The notes: generated by a model from the sequence alone, not told the origin. A stretch of 64,000 nt of DNA from Bacteroides fragilis (GCF_002849695.1 NZ_CP018937.1:434001-498000), one strand, 5' to 3'. Numbered from the stretch's first letter, positions 45,563 to 54,621 are shown. Numbers and translations: made by a program.

Positions 45563-45916
45563 ATGATGATTGAAGTGTTGAAGTCGAAAATTCATTGTGC
45601 CCGTGTTACGGAAGCCAATCTGAATTATATGGGTAGTATCACGATTGATGAGGATTTGCTGGATGCAGCCAATATGATTGCCGGTGAGAAGGTATACATC
45701 GCTGATAATAATAACGGTGAGCGTTTCGAGACCTACATTATCAAAGGTGAACGCGGATCAGGTAAAATCTGCTTGAATGGTGCTGCTGCCCGGAAAGTAC
45801 AACCGGATGACATTGTGATTATTATGTCGTATGCGTTGATGGATTTTGAGGAAGCAAAGACATTTAAACCAACGGTGATTTTTCCGGATCCAACTACAAA
45901 CAGTGTGGTGAAGTAA
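45563..45916 (+). CDS. panD: Aspartate 1-decarboxylase proenzyme
   Basis: A 117-residue pyruvoyl enzyme that makes beta-alanine from aspartate. Self-cleavage is expected between Gly24 and Ser25 in NYMGSITID, which creates the pyruvoyl group. Further motifs are [39 protein letters not shown]. Spacing from the first methionine to the cleavage site equals E. coli PanD. Co-transcribed with panC and ended by a strong terminator. Confidence 0.97.
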   Translation: MMIEVLKSKIHCARVTEANLNYMGSITIDEDLLDAANMIAGEKVYIADNNNGERFETYIIKGERGSGKICLNGAAARKVQPDDIVIIMSYALMDFEEAKTFKPTVIFPDPTTNSVVK

Positions 45917-45941
45917 GAAACCATTCAACCGAAGAATATAA

Positions 45942-45984
45942 AAAATCCCTGCTAATATCAGAATATTAGCAGGGATTTTTTTAT
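45942..45984 (+). terminator. Terminator of panCD
   Basis: AAATCCCTGCTAATAT pairs with ATATTAGCAGGGATTT around a 4-base loop, followed by seven T. Confidence 0.93.
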
Positions 45985-46099
45985 TGGGTAGATCCGTGTT
46001 GATGCTACTTTCTGTTCAAAGAGTCTATTTGTGGTCGGTAAGCAATTGGTTGTGAGATCACGAACCGTAGATTACTTACCAACACAGATTTCCGATTCT

Positions 46100-48388
46100 T
46101 TATTTAGAGCTTAACTGTTCGTTCATCGCTGCTGCAGCACGGCGTCCGTCTCCCATGGCAAGGATTACGGTAGCCCCTCCTCGTACAATGTCTCCTCCTG
46201 CATAAATGGTAGGGATAGACGATTGCATCTGGTCATTAACGGTAATCGTACCTTTACGTCCCAATTCCAGACCTTTGATAGAGCTGGGAACAATGGGATT
46301 GGGTGACACGCCTACACTGACAATGGCAAGATCGATATCGATGGTTTCTGTCGCTCCTTGAATGGGTACCGGACTGCGTCGCCCTGAAGCATCCGGTTCG
46401 CCCAGTTCCATTTTCTGTAAAACCACTTGTTTCACACGTCCTTGCTCATCAGCCAGATATTCGATCGGGTTGTGCAGGGTCAGGAATTCTATCCCTTCTT
46501 CTTTAGCATGCTTCACCTCTTCCAGACGTGCCGGCATTTCTTCTTCCGAACGACGGTAGATAATCATGGCACGTTCTGCTCCCAGGCGTTTGGCTGTACG
46601 GACAGAGTCCATAGCGGTGTTGCCACCTCCAATTACAGCAACGTTTTTACCGAAAGCTACCGGAGTATCGGAATCGGGACTGGCCGCATCCATCAGGTTT
46701 ACGCGAGTCAGATATTCGTTGGAAGACATAATATTGATAGAATTTTCTCCCGGTATATTCATGAAGTTAGGGAGTCCGGCACCGGAAGCCACAAAAATGC
46801 CTTTGAAGCCTTCTTCCTCCAATTGTTCCACACCGATTGTTTTTCCTACGATGCAATCCTTGATGAAAGTAACCCCCATTTTGGCAAGATTCTCAATTTC
46901 AACGTCTACAATCTTGTTGGGCAGACGGAATTCAGGAATACCGTATTTAAGTACACCGCCGATTTCGTGCAGCGCTTCGAATACAGTTACATCATATCCG
47001 TATTTGGCCATATCCCCGGCAAATGACAGTCCGGCAGGACCTGAGCCGATGACAGCTACTTTGATACCGTTCTTCTCACCAATTTCCGGAACAGAGATTT
47101 GTCCGCTTTCGCGTTCGTAGTCGGCGGCAAACCGTTCGAGATGACCGATGGCTACAGCTTCTTTACCCATTTTCAAATGGATGCACTTTGACTCACATTG
47201 TTTTTCTTGTGGACATACACGGCCACATACGGCAGGCAGGGCACTGGTTTCTTTCAGTGTCTTAGCCGCTTCAAGAATTTCTCCACGTTCGATGTTCTTG
47301 ATGAAACGGGGAATATCGATACCTACCGGACAACCGGTCATACAACCTGGATTGGCACAATCCAGACAACGTTGTGCTTCTGTGACTGCCTGTTCTTTAG
47401 TTAATCCCTGGTTAACTTCCTCTTTGCGGCTGTGTGAACGATACTCCGGATCGAGTTCATTCATTTTGCAGCGTTCGATGTTTGCACGGTCTTTTGCTTT
47501 TATTGCTTTACGGAGTTCTTCGCGCCAAGGAGCGGTACGTCCGTTTTCGTCTATGGTTTTAGTTGCTTCACATTCGTCGAGTTTGTGCAGTTCTTCACGT
47601 TCAATGGCTTTAAAAGCGCCCATGCGTTTCAACATTTCGTCGAAATCCACCTGATGACCGTCAAACTCCGGACCGTCTACACATACGAATTTGGTTTTTC
47701 CTCCGATGGTGATTCGGCAAGCACCACACATTCCGGTACCGTCCACCATAATTGTGTTCAACGATACTTCGGTCGGAATTTCGTATTTTTTCGTCAGCAA
47801 ACAAACAAATTTCATCATGATAGCCGGGCCGATAGCAAAACATTTGTCCACTTTCTCCCGCTTGATCACTTCCTCTACTCCTTCTGTAACCAGACCTTTG
47901 CGGCCATATGATCCGTCATCGGTCATAATGATCACTTCATCCGAACTTTCGCGCATTTCTTTTTCAAGAATAATCAGTTCTTTGCTGCGTCCGGCCAATA
48001 CAGTGATCACACGGTTGCCGGCTGCTTTAAGCGCTTGTACGATCGGTAGCATCGGAGCAACTCCCACACCTCCTCCGGCACATACAACGGTTCCGAAGTT
48101 TTCAATGTGCGTAGCCTGTCCCAGCGGGCCTACTACGTCAGTGATATAGTCTCCTTCGTTTAGTTCGCAAAGGCGGGTAGAAGAGAGTCCTACCTCCTGA
48201 ACAACCAGTGTGATGGTTCCTGCCTTCGGGTCGGCGGCTGCAATGGTCAGTGGCATGCGTTCTCCCTTTTCACCGACACGCACAATCACGAAATGACCAG
48301 CCTTGCGTGATTTTGCTATCAACGGAGCTTCAATTACAAGTTTGAATACTTTCTCCGAGAAATGTTCTTTGCTAATGATTTTGTTCAT
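46100..48388 (-). CDS. Fused NfnA-like ferredoxin-NADP reductase and GltD-like glutamate synthase small subunit
   Basis: A 762-residue two-part flavoprotein. Residues 1 to about 285 match the dihydroorotate dehydrogenase electron-transfer / NfnA type: FAD site RMPLTIAAADP, NAD site AGGGVGVAPMLPIV and a [2Fe-2S] motif in GTGMCGACRITIGGKTKFVC. Residues about 290-762 match the NADPH-dependent glutamate synthase small subunit / NfnB: CLDCANPGCMTGCPVGIDIP and CGRVCPQEKQC for two [4Fe-4S] clusters, the dinucleotide site IGSGPAGLSFAGDMA and the NADP site IGGGNTAMDSVRTA. In other bacteria these are two genes. The best guess is a fused electron-bifurcating transhydrogenase, not glutamate synthesis, as no large subunit is nearby. 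Confidence 0.93.
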   Translation of the reverse strand: MNKIISKEHFSEKVFKLVIEAPLIAKSRKAGHFVIVRVGEKGERMPLTIAAADPKAGTITLVVQEVGLSSTRLCELNEGDYITDVVGPLGQATHIENFGTVVCAGGGVGVAPMLPIVQALKAAGNRVITVLAGRSKELIILEKEMRESSDEVIIMTDDGSYGRKGLVTEGVEEVIKREKVDKCFAIGPAIMMKFVCLLTKKYEIPTEVSLNTIMVDGTGMCGACRITIGGKTKFVCVDGPEFDGHQVDFDEMLKRMGAFKAIEREELHKLDECEATKTIDENGRTAPWREELRKAIKAKDRANIERCKMNELDPEYRSHSRKEEVNQGLTKEQAVTEAQRCLDCANPGCMTGCPVGIDIPRFIKNIERGEILEAAKTLKETSALPAVCGRVCPQEKQCESKCIHLKMGKEAVAIGHLERFAADYERESGQISVPEIGEKNGIKVAVIGSGPAGLSFAGDMAKYGYDVTVFEALHEIGGVLKYGIPEFRLPNKIVDVEIENLAKMGVTFIKDCIVGKTIGVEQLEEEGFKGIFVASGAGLPNFMNIPGENSINIMSSNEYLTRVNLMDAASPDSDTPVAFGKNVAVIGGGNTAMDSVRTAKRLGAERAMIIYRRSEEEMPARLEEVKHAKEEGIEFLTLHNPIEYLADEQGRVKQVVLQKMELGEPDASGRRSPVPIQGATETIDIDLAIVSVGVSPNPIVPSSIKGLELGRKGTITVNDQMQSSIPTIYAGGDIVRGGATVILAMGDGRRAAAAMNEQLSSK

Positions 48389-48445
48389 TATCTAATTAAT
48401 TTGTTGGATTTATTACGTAATTGCTATCAGAATGTTCTTAGTGTG

Positions 48446-48475
48446 CAAAGATACTGCTAATTTGTAAATAACAAA
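48446..48475 (-). promoter_or_regulatory. Promoter of the Nfn-like gene
   Basis: On the minus strand TTTG (48472-48475), 18 bases, then TATCTTTG (48446-48453). The -33 box lies in the U-run region of the upstream gene's terminator. Confidence 0.75.
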
Positions 48476-48506
48476 AGAAAAGCCATCCTTTTGAAGGGAT
48501 GGCTTT
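48470..48506 (-). terminator. Terminator of the MFS transporter gene
   Basis: AAAGCCATCC and GGATGGCTTT form a perfect 10-bp stem around an 8-base loop; the minus-strand RNA continues TCTTTTG. Confidence 0.85.
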
Positions 48507-48529
48507 GTCCTCAAGGTGAGTATATTTGT

Positions 48530-49741
48530 TTATTTTGTTCTGATTTTATACCCCGCCATTCCATAATAGAGGATAAAGAGGAAGCAGGGGAGGCAGATCC
48601 AGTAAGCATTTTGTGCTCCTGCTATATCTTTGATATATCCGAACAGGGTAGGAATGACAGCACCGCCGGCCATAGCCATTATCAACAAAGAAGAACCGGC
48701 CTTGGTGAATTTGCCTAAGTCTGCCATGGCGAGCGGCCAAAGTGCAGGCCACATCAGTGAACATCCCAATGCTATGAATGCTATGAAGTAGATCGAGATA
48801 TCAGCCGGAGTCAATACTACCAGGATAGAACCTGCAATGGCAAGAATGGAACAGATTTTCAATGCTGTAGCCTGATTGAGGTATTTAGGTATGAAAATGA
48901 TGCCGCAGATATATCCGATTACAATTCCGATTGGAGCAATCCAGGCATAAGCTGCTGCGTTTTCCAGATGCAGGCTGTTGGCGTAGTCAACAAGAGTACC
49001 TAATGAAACCGTTTCTACACCTACGTAGAGGAAGAGTGCAAGACATCCCAACAGCAGATGCGGGAATTGCCATACAGACGTTTTGCCGGCTGCATACGGA
49101 CAAGCCTCTGCACCACCTTCGCTGTCATCTTCGCCGGCTGCTTTTACTTCCGGCAGTGGAGCCATCAGCGAGATGATTCCTAATAAGATGAAGGCGGCGA
49201 TGATTACATAAAACGGAGTAAATAAGTCTGATACGGTAATGTCGCTGACTTCCTTACCGATCAGGAAGGCCAGGAACAATGGAGGAATCGGCCATGCTAA
49301 CTTGTTACAGATACCCATGATACTGATACGTTTGGCAGCACTGTCCAATGGGCCGAGGATAGTGATATACGGATTGACAGATGCTTGTAAGAATGCATTT
49401 GCCGTACCGCTAACGAAAGATGCTACCAGGAAAAGTGCAAAACTTTCCTGACTGGCAGACGGAATGTACAAACCGAAAGCAATGGCAAACATGGCGAATG
49501 AGAGTGCCATGGTACGTTTGTACCCGATAGCTTTGATAGTCATCGAAGCCGGATAACCAAAAATAAGAAAAGGTACGAAAGTGGCTGCGATAATAAGATA
49601 AGATTCAGCGGAAGTGATGCCTAAAGAACCTTGTAAAACCGGAATCAGAACGGAGTTAATTCCTAATGCGAATCCGATGGCAAAGAACATGATGCCGATA
49701 AATGCTAACGGCAGAGCAAAGTTTTTTTGAGTAGAGCTCAT
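48530..49741 (-). CDS. MFS sugar transporter (FucP/GluP family)
   Basis: A 403-residue inner-membrane protein with twelve predicted helices. The start FALPLAFIGIMFFAIGFALGINSVLIPVLQ and the segments SGTANAFLQASVNPYITILGP and GCSLMWPALWPLAMADLGKFT place it in the FucP/GluP group of proton-sugar symporters. The acidic and asparagine positions in helices 1 and 4 that bind hexoses are compatible with glucose or galactose but the substrate is not proven. Single gene ended by the hairpin at 48470. Confidence 0.9.
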   Translation of the reverse strand: MSSTQKNFALPLAFIGIMFFAIGFALGINSVLIPVLQGSLGITSAESYLIIAATFVPFLIFGYPASMTIKAIGYKRTMALSFAMFAIAFGLYIPSASQESFALFLVASFVSGTANAFLQASVNPYITILGPLDSAAKRISIMGICNKLAWPIPPLFLAFLIGKEVSDITVSDLFTPFYVIIAAFILLGIISLMAPLPEVKAAGEDDSEGGAEACPYAAGKTSVWQFPHLLLGCLALFLYVGVETVSLGTLVDYANSLHLENAAAYAWIAPIGIVIGYICGIIFIPKYLNQATALKICSILAIAGSILVVLTPADISIYFIAFIALGCSLMWPALWPLAMADLGKFTKAGSSLLIMAMAGGAVIPTLFGYIKDIAGAQNAYWICLPCFLFILYYGMAGYKIRTK

Positions 49742-49781
49742 AAAATAGGAGTTTTGAGGTTAGTAAAAATGTGTTTTAAGG

Positions 49782-49819
49782 TAAAAAAAGAGCAACCCCT
49801 GTATCGGAGTTGCTCTTTT
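49782..49819 (-). terminator. Terminator of serS
   Basis: AAAAGAGCAAC and GTTGCTCTTTT close a hairpin; the minus-strand RNA ends in TTTTTTT. It lies 15 bases past the serS stop. Confidence 0.9.
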
Positions 49820-49833
49820 ATCTTGTTTTGTTT

Positions 49834-51108
49834 TTAGTCGATAATGTCAAATCCGCAGTAAGGAACCAATGCTTTCGGGATCCGAATGCCCTCCGGGGTC
49901 TGATGATTTTCCAGCAGGGCTGCTACGATACGGGGTAACGCCAGCGCTGATCCGTTTAGTGTATGGCAAAGCTCGGTCTTTTTTTCTCCGTTGCGATAAC
50001 GGCATTTCAACCGGTTAGCTTGGTAAGTATCGAAGTTGGATACGGAGCTGACTTCCAGCCAGCGTTTCTGTGCTTCGGAGTATACTTCGAAATCAAAGCA
50101 GAGAGCAGCGGTAAAACTCATATCACCGCCACAAAGACGGAGAATGCGGTAAGGAAGTTCTAATTTCTGGAGCAAACCTTCAACGTGATCCAGCATTTCC
50201 TGATGTGACTGGCGGGAGTGCTCCGGCTTATCTATACGTACCAATTCTACTTTAGAAAATTCGTGGAGACGGTTCAGGCCGCGTACATCTTTACCGTAGG
50301 AACCGGCTTCACGGCGGAAGCATTGTGTGTAAGCACAGTTTTTAATAGGAAGTTGTTTTTCATCCAGAATCACGTCACGGTAGATGTTGGTTACCGGAAC
50401 TTCGGCTGTCGGGATCAAATAAAGATCGTCTACTTCGCAGTGGTACATTTGTCCTTCTTTGTCCGGAAGTTGTCCCGTTCCGTAACCGGAAGCTGCATTG
50501 ACAACCGTTGGGGGCATGATTTCAGTATATCCCGATTTACGTGCTTCATCCAGGAAAAAGTTAATCAGTGCACGCTGCAATTGAGCACCTTTACCTTTGT
50601 ATACCGGAAAACCTGCACCGGTAATTTTTACACCCAGGTCGAAATCGATCAGGTCGTATTTCTTAGCCAGCTCCCAGTGAGGAAGTGCATCTGTTGGGAG
50701 TTGAGTTTCCATGCCTCCCATTTTTTCTACAACATTATCCTCGGCGCCAACACCCTCGGGTACGCTGTCATAAGGAATATTGGGAATAGTATACAGCAGA
50801 TTCAGCATGTCGTTGGCCGCCTGATCCATGTCAGCCTGTAGTGTTTTGTTGGTCTCCTTTATTTCGGCTACACGGGCTTTTGCAGCTTCGGCTTCTTCCT
50901 TTTTGCCTTCTTTCATCAACTGACCGATGGTTTTCGAAAGCGAATTTACCTCTGCCAGGTTTTTATCTAATTGGTTTTGTGTATTACGTCTTTTGTCATT
51001 CACTTCAATCACTTGGGCAATTGTTTCTTTGGCTCCTTTGAAGTGTTTTTTTTCCAGACCGCGGATTACCGCATCTGTGTTTTCTGTAATTTGTTTAATG
51101 GTAAGCAT
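49834..51108 (-). CDS. serS: Seryl-tRNA synthetase
   Basis: A 424-residue class II synthetase. The N-terminal helical arm (about 1-110, coiled coil NQLDKNLAEVNSLSKTIGQ) contacts the tRNA-Ser variable loop. The core has class II motif 2 (CFRREAGSYGKDVRGLNRLHEF) and motif 3 (LNGSALALPRIVAALLENHQ). Length and motifs are normal. A -7 box lies about 40 bases upstream, and a strong terminator follows. Single gene between rpmA and the MFS transporter. Confidence 0.98.
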   Translation of the reverse strand: MLTIKQITENTDAVIRGLEKKHFKGAKETIAQVIEVNDKRRNTQNQLDKNLAEVNSLSKTIGQLMKEGKKEEAEAAKARVAEIKETNKTLQADMDQAANDMLNLLYTIPNIPYDSVPEGVGAEDNVVEKMGGMETQLPTDALPHWELAKKYDLIDFDLGVKITGAGFPVYKGKGAQLQRALINFFLDEARKSGYTEIMPPTVVNAASGYGTGQLPDKEGQMYHCEVDDLYLIPTAEVPVTNIYRDVILDEKQLPIKNCAYTQCFRREAGSYGKDVRGLNRLHEFSKVELVRIDKPEHSRQSHQEMLDHVEGLLQKLELPYRILRLCGGDMSFTAALCFDFEVYSEAQKRWLEVSSVSNFDTYQANRLKCRYRNGEKKTELCHTLNGSALALPRIVAALLENHQTPEGIRIPKALVPYCGFDIID

Positions 51109-51146
51109 ATCTATACTTTATTTATGAACTTTCTTCTTTGAGTTTA

Positions 51147-51154
51147 CAAAGATA
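51147..51154 (-). promoter_or_regulatory. -7 element of serS
   Basis: TATCTTTG on the minus strand, 39 bases before the serS start. Confidence 0.55.
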
Positions 51155-51185
51155 TATAAAAATAAGATAAGAGGATACGTCTTGT

Positions 51186-51229
51186 ATAAAAAAGAAAAGA
51201 GACGCAATCAACCGATTGCATCTCTTTCT
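51186..51229 (-). terminator. Terminator of rplU-rpmA
   Basis: AGAGACGCAATC and GATTGCATCTCT form a stem with one mismatch around AACC, followed on the minus strand by TTTTCTTTTTT. Confidence 0.85.
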
Positions 51230-51264
51230 TCAATTTCTTACAATTTCCTTTAAACTCCGGAAAT

Positions 51265-51534
51265 TTATGCTTCTGTTGCTTCAGCAGGGATGATAGAAAC
51301 ATATCTTCTGTCTTCTCTACCTACTTTGAAACTTACAGTTCCGTCTACTAAAGCGAAAAGAGTGTGGTCCTTACCCATACCGATGTTTTCACCCGGGTGG
51401 AATTCAGTACCTCTTTGACGAACGATGATGTTACCTGCTTTGCAAGCTTCGCCACCAAATATCTTAACGCCTAATCTTTTGCTCTGTGATTCGCGGCCGT
51501 TCTTAGAACTACCGACACCTTTCTTATGTGCCAT
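51265..51534 (-). CDS. rpmA: 50S ribosomal protein L27
   Basis: An 89-residue L27: [20 protein letters not shown], then [21 protein letters not shown]. The N-terminus reaches the peptidyl transferase centre. No Firmicutes-type cleavable leader is present. Follows rplU after 23 bases in the usual L21-L27 operon. Confidence 0.98.
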   Translation of the reverse strand: MAHKKGVGSSKNGRESQSKRLGVKIFGGEACKAGNIIVRQRGTEFHPGENIGMGKDHTLFALVDGTVSFKVGREDRRYVSIIPAEATEA

Positions 51535-51557
51535 TTCTTCTTACTTTTAAAAATTGA

Positions 51558-51875
51558 TTAAGCTACTACTTCTGTAATTGTTAACTCTGTGAACTGCTGA
51601 CGGTGACCGTTCAACTTTCTGTGGCCTTTTCTTCTTTTCTTGTGGAAAACAAGTACTTTGTCACCTTTAACCAGGCTTGAAACAATCTGGCAAACTACTT
51701 TTGCACCGTCTACAGTAGGAGCGCCTACAGTAACGTTTCCGTCTTTGTCTACCAAAAGAACTTTGTCAAATTCTACAGTTGCACCATTCTCAGCATTCTG
51801 AATGTGGTGAACGAACAATTTCTGGCCAGCTTCAGCTTTAAATTGCTGACCGTTGATTTCTACAATTGCGTACAT
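51558..51875 (-). CDS. rplU: 50S ribosomal protein L21
   Basis: A 105-residue L21 starting at [18 protein letters not shown]; the frame is open 16 codons further upstream but the family start is the ATG at 51875. The signature [21 protein letters not shown] is intact. First gene of the L21-L27 operon, with a -7 element about 92 bases upstream, leaving a moderately long leader that could host autoregulation. Confidence 0.97.
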
Positions 51876-51966
51876 CTTATATAAATAAATGTAAGTTAGC
51901 TCCGTCGGGTGGTCTTTAATCACTTAAAAAACACTTGCTCAAACCCGGTGCGGAATAATCAGGGCA

Positions 51967-51974
51967 CAAAATTA
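51967..51974 (-). promoter_or_regulatory. -7 element of rplU-rpmA
   Basis: TAATTTTG on the minus strand; CTTG about 21 bases upstream could serve as the -33 box. Confidence 0.5.
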
Positions 51975-52376
51975 CTGCTTTTATTTGTTTCGGACAAGTT
52001 TTTCTTTTTCTTTTTTGTTGTTCAGTATGTTATTTTACTCTTTTTCTTCTTTCAGGCAAGGGCAGTTAGAAGGTTGATTACTAAATGGAATATGACTTTA
52101 TTCATTCTGTCACTTTGATAATCGGAACTCCTCAGAATCGTTTATTTCGGACGGGGACGCTTGCCCGAATGAAAAAACGCGCTCTACAGTTTTTCCCTGA
52201 TGACATATTTCTTTGGATTTTTGATTGATTGTATGCATGAGGAAAGAAAAGATGTCTTGACGGCGGTGAAAGTGTTGCGGATGGGATCGTATCCCGGTTA
52301 TTCTGTCATTCCAGAAAGCTCTGCCTGCGGGTGCCAACCGGAAGATGGAGTGTTCCTTTCAAGCCGGATTTTGAAT

Positions 52377-52574
52377 AACAATAGGAGATATTGGAGAAAA
52401 CAATAGGAGATATTTTCAAAACACAAGGACATTTTTGGTAAATGCTTACTTCTTTCCGGGTAAATGCTTACTTCTTTCTGCTAAAATGCCTGCTTCTTTT
52501 CGCAAAAAGCCCGGCTTTTTCAACCTCGGAAGCCCGGCTCTCCGGCCCCTTAAGCCTCCGTTGGGCTTTTTTCT
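52377..52574. repeat. Nine consecutive 22-bp frames of three repeat types
   Basis: AACAATAGGAGATATT starts at 52377 and 52399. TGCTTACTTCTTTC starts at 52443 and 52465, with TGCCTGCTTCTTTT at 52487. The following 22-bp frames open GCCCGGCT (52509), AGCCCGGCT (52531) and AGCCTCCG (52553). Frames 2-6 all end in AAA. The three repeat types share no sequence but keep one 22-bp register (one step is 23 for the AGCCCGGCT core). Confidence 0.8.
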
Positions 52575-52678
52575 TCTCTCCGAGCATTGGAAACGGACAA
52601 GGACTCTGTTATAAAAAACGGATGTTTGCTTTCTTTTTGCACCGTTATTCGGCGAATGGATGACATCCGGTTGATTGC

Positions 52679-53347
52679 TCAGAGCGAACAGTCGGCTTTG
52701 TCGTCCGGAACGGAAATTAGCTGACCAAGGGAACTGATGATTCTGTCGTAGGGATAAGCCTGAAACTCTTCGGCAGTGGTCATACCGCTGGTAACACCGA
52801 CAAAAGAAACTCCGGCAGCGGCGGCCGTTCCTGCATCCACTGTACTGTCACCGATGTATAATACTTCTTCGGGGCATGCCTTCAATCGGCCGATGGCAAG
52901 TAACAAACCTTCAGGATCGGGTTTATGATGTGTCACATCTTCACCTCCGATAATAATGTCAAGCCAATCATCCGGCATGTGATTTTTCAGGAAACTCAGT
53001 ATCCGGAACCGGTATTTGGTTGAAATGATTCCGATACGGGCCCCTTGTTTTTTCAGGTACGTAAGCGTGGGGAGAGTATCCGGGAAAAGGATGGTGTTTG
53101 CATTCATATATACATCTGCCTCTTTGGCATACTCTTGTCTGAATGCTTCCAGTTGACTGGCATCAGTAATTCCTGTAAGGATGCTGAATGATTCTTCAAG
53201 CGTTTTCCCAATGGTACGTTTAATGGTATCATCGGTGACACCGGTGTAGCCGTGTCTCTTGAGCACGCTTCTGAAGCAGGTTACGATACCGCGTGAAGAG
53301 TCTGCTAACGTATAGTCAAAGTCGAATAAATAAACCGTGTATTTCAT
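52679..53347 (-). CDS. HAD family hydrolase (phosphoglycolate phosphatase-like)
   Basis: A 222-residue HAD phosphatase with an alpha-helical cap. Motif I LFDFDYTLADSS (nucleophile and acid aspartates), motif II IISTKY, motif III lysine in HHKPDPEG and motif IV LYIGDSTVDAGTAAAAG. It resembles Gph/PpaX-type enzymes acting on phosphoglycolate, pyrophosphate or beta-phosphoglucose. The ATG at 53347 is chosen because the -7 element at 53363-53370 excludes the longer frame. Confidence 0.92.
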   Translation of the reverse strand: MKYTVYLFDFDYTLADSSRGIVTCFRSVLKRHGYTGVTDDTIKRTIGKTLEESFSILTGITDASQLEAFRQEYAKEADVYMNANTILFPDTLPTLTYLKKQGARIGIISTKYRFRILSFLKNHMPDDWLDIIIGGEDVTHHKPDPEGLLLAIGRLKACPEEVLYIGDSTVDAGTAAAAGVSFVGVTSGMTTAEEFQAYPYDRIISSLGQLISVPDDKADCSL

Positions 53348-53362
53348 TTGCGGAATTTTCGG

Positions 53363-53370
53363 CAAAGATA
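53363..53370 (-). promoter_or_regulatory. -7 element of the HAD gene
   Basis: TATCTTTG on the minus strand, 16 bases before the start codon, between the NlpC/P60 stop and the HAD gene; it implies a very short leader. Confidence 0.55.
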
Positions 53371-53394
53371 GTGATTTTTTTATTTTAATAAAGT

Positions 53395-53910
53395 TTATTT
53401 GCGCACTCTGCCTCCCGATATCCAATGGGTACGGTAATAAGGCTCATTGAGGCTGCTGACAATTACCCCTTGGCTGGTGCTGGCATGAACAAACTTTCCA
53501 TCCTTGAGATAGATGCCCACGTGGGCCACTTTTCTGCGCGATTTCCGGCTGCTGAAAAATACCAGATCACCTTCCCGAAGATTCCGCCGGGCAACTTTGC
53601 TGCTTTCTTTCTTCTGGCCGTCTGTACTTCGTTGCAGTTTGATGTGATACACCTTTTTATAAATCTGGCAAGTCATTCCCGAGCAGTCAGTACCACGTTT
53701 CGTCTCCCCACCTCCCCGGTAAGGGGTACCTATCCACTGGGCCGCCTCCAGATAAAGTTTGTGATTATCTTCCATTCCGATGTCCACACCCAGGCGTACA
53801 GAGGCGCGGGCGAGTGCCTTATAATCAAGTCTGGGGACAGAAGTACGGCAAGCACTCAGGCTGACAACCAAAGCAGTAAGGAGCAACAGATTAAAAAGAT
53901 GTCTCTTCAT
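53395..53910 (-). CDS. NlpC/P60 family lipoprotein
   Basis: A 171-residue lipoprotein with a lipobox (SLSAC, Cys21) and an NlpC/P60 cysteine peptidase domain. The catalytic cysteine lies in TDCSGMTCQIY, the histidine in AHVGIYLKDGKF and the third polar residue in VHASTSQG. Such enzymes cut the D-glutamyl link in peptidoglycan stem peptides. It begins 6 bases after the ABC ATPase gene and so may be expressed with the exporter. Confidence 0.93.
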   Translation of the reverse strand: MKRHLFNLLLLTALVVSLSACRTSVPRLDYKALARASVRLGVDIGMEDNHKLYLEAAQWIGTPYRGGGETKRGTDCSGMTCQIYKKVYHIKLQRSTDGQKKESSKVARRNLREGDLVFFSSRKSRRKVAHVGIYLKDGKFVHASTSQGVIVSSLNEPYYRTHWISGGRVRK

Positions 53911-53916
53911 ACGTTT

Positions 53917-54621
53917 TTATTCTTCTACATTAAAGTAATCTTCCAGTTCTTTTTCAGCCGAATTATTCTCGTTCACAATGTCACGGATGATAATTCCGTG
54001 TTCAAGTACTGCGATGCGGGGACAAACATCTACCGTGTGGTTCAGATTATGGCTCGAAATGATGACTGTGGCATTATGTTCTTCATTATACTTTTTCAGC
54101 AGGTGCTTGATTACGGATTGCGAACTCGGATCGAGAAAGTTGAATGGTTCATCCAAAATTATCAATTTGGGATAATGCAACATGGCCGATATGATTCCTA
54201 TTTTTTGCTTATTTCCCGCGGAAAAATTACGGATAAACTTCTTTTGCCCCAGTACTTCTCCGTTCATAAAACGTTCGAAAGCGGTCAAACGTTCATCCAC
54301 CTCCTCTTTTTTCAGTCCATACATTTTGCCGATGAAATAGAAATACTCCTCCGGAGTCAGGTAGCCGATCAGAAAGCCATCATCGATAAATGCACCGGTG
54401 AAACTTTTCCAGTCTTCACTTTGATTCACATGGATGTCATTAATAATGACCTCTCCGGAGTCAGCTTTCAGCAAATCTAACATTAAACGGAATAAAGTTG
54501 TTTTTCCGGCTCCATTGTTACCTACCAGGCCAATCATTTCTCCTTGATTGATTGTGTAGCTATCGATATCGATAGCTGTTTGGGTACCGAAATTTTTTTG
54601 GAGGTTATGTATGGTAATCAT
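53917..54621 (-). CDS. ABC transporter ATP-binding protein
   Basis: A 234-residue nucleotide-binding domain. Walker A GNNGAGKTTL near 35-44, signature NFSAGNKQKIGII near 128-140, Walker B LIILDEPFNFLD near 153-164, and a switch histidine in IISSHNL. It starts 30 bases after the DUF5687 permease gene and is followed directly by the NlpC/P60 gene. The substrate is unknown; the single ATPase plus single permease suggests an exporter homodimer. Confidence 0.95.
   Translation of the reverse strand: MITIHNLQKNFGTQTAIDIDSYTINQGEMIGLVGNNGAGKTTLFRLMLDLLKADSGEVIINDIHVNQSEDWKSFTGAFIDDGFLIGYLTPEEYFYFIGKMYGLKKEEVDERLTAFERFMNGEVLGQKKFIRNFSAGNKQKIGIISAMLHYPKLIILDEPFNFLDPSSQSVIKHLLKKYNEEHNATVIISSHNLNHTVDVCPRIAVLEHGIIIRDIVNENNSAEKELEDYFNVEE

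Larger units (their letters stand above)
51876..52678. other. Gene-free region between rplU and an HAD phosphatase
   Basis: About 800 bp. It contains the rplU leader and -7 box, a long pyrimidine-rich stretch near 52000-52050, and the 22-bp-phased array at 52377-52574. Short open frames here (for example 52200-52406) have no family resemblance or initiation signals. Confidence 0.65.

Noticed and set aside
46034-46080. Structured RNA near the Nfn-like gene end (GGTAAG and CTTACC)
   Set aside because: Six-base outer arms with poor inner pairing and no U run; not enough to support an element.
52200-52406. A 68-codon frame in the gap upstream of the HAD gene
   Set aside because: No Shine-Dalgarno, no -7 box, runs into the repeat array; no recognisable domain.
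52377-52574. CRISPR array
   Set aside because: Units are directly adjacent at 22 bp with no constant repeat plus unique spacer pattern and no cas genes in the window.
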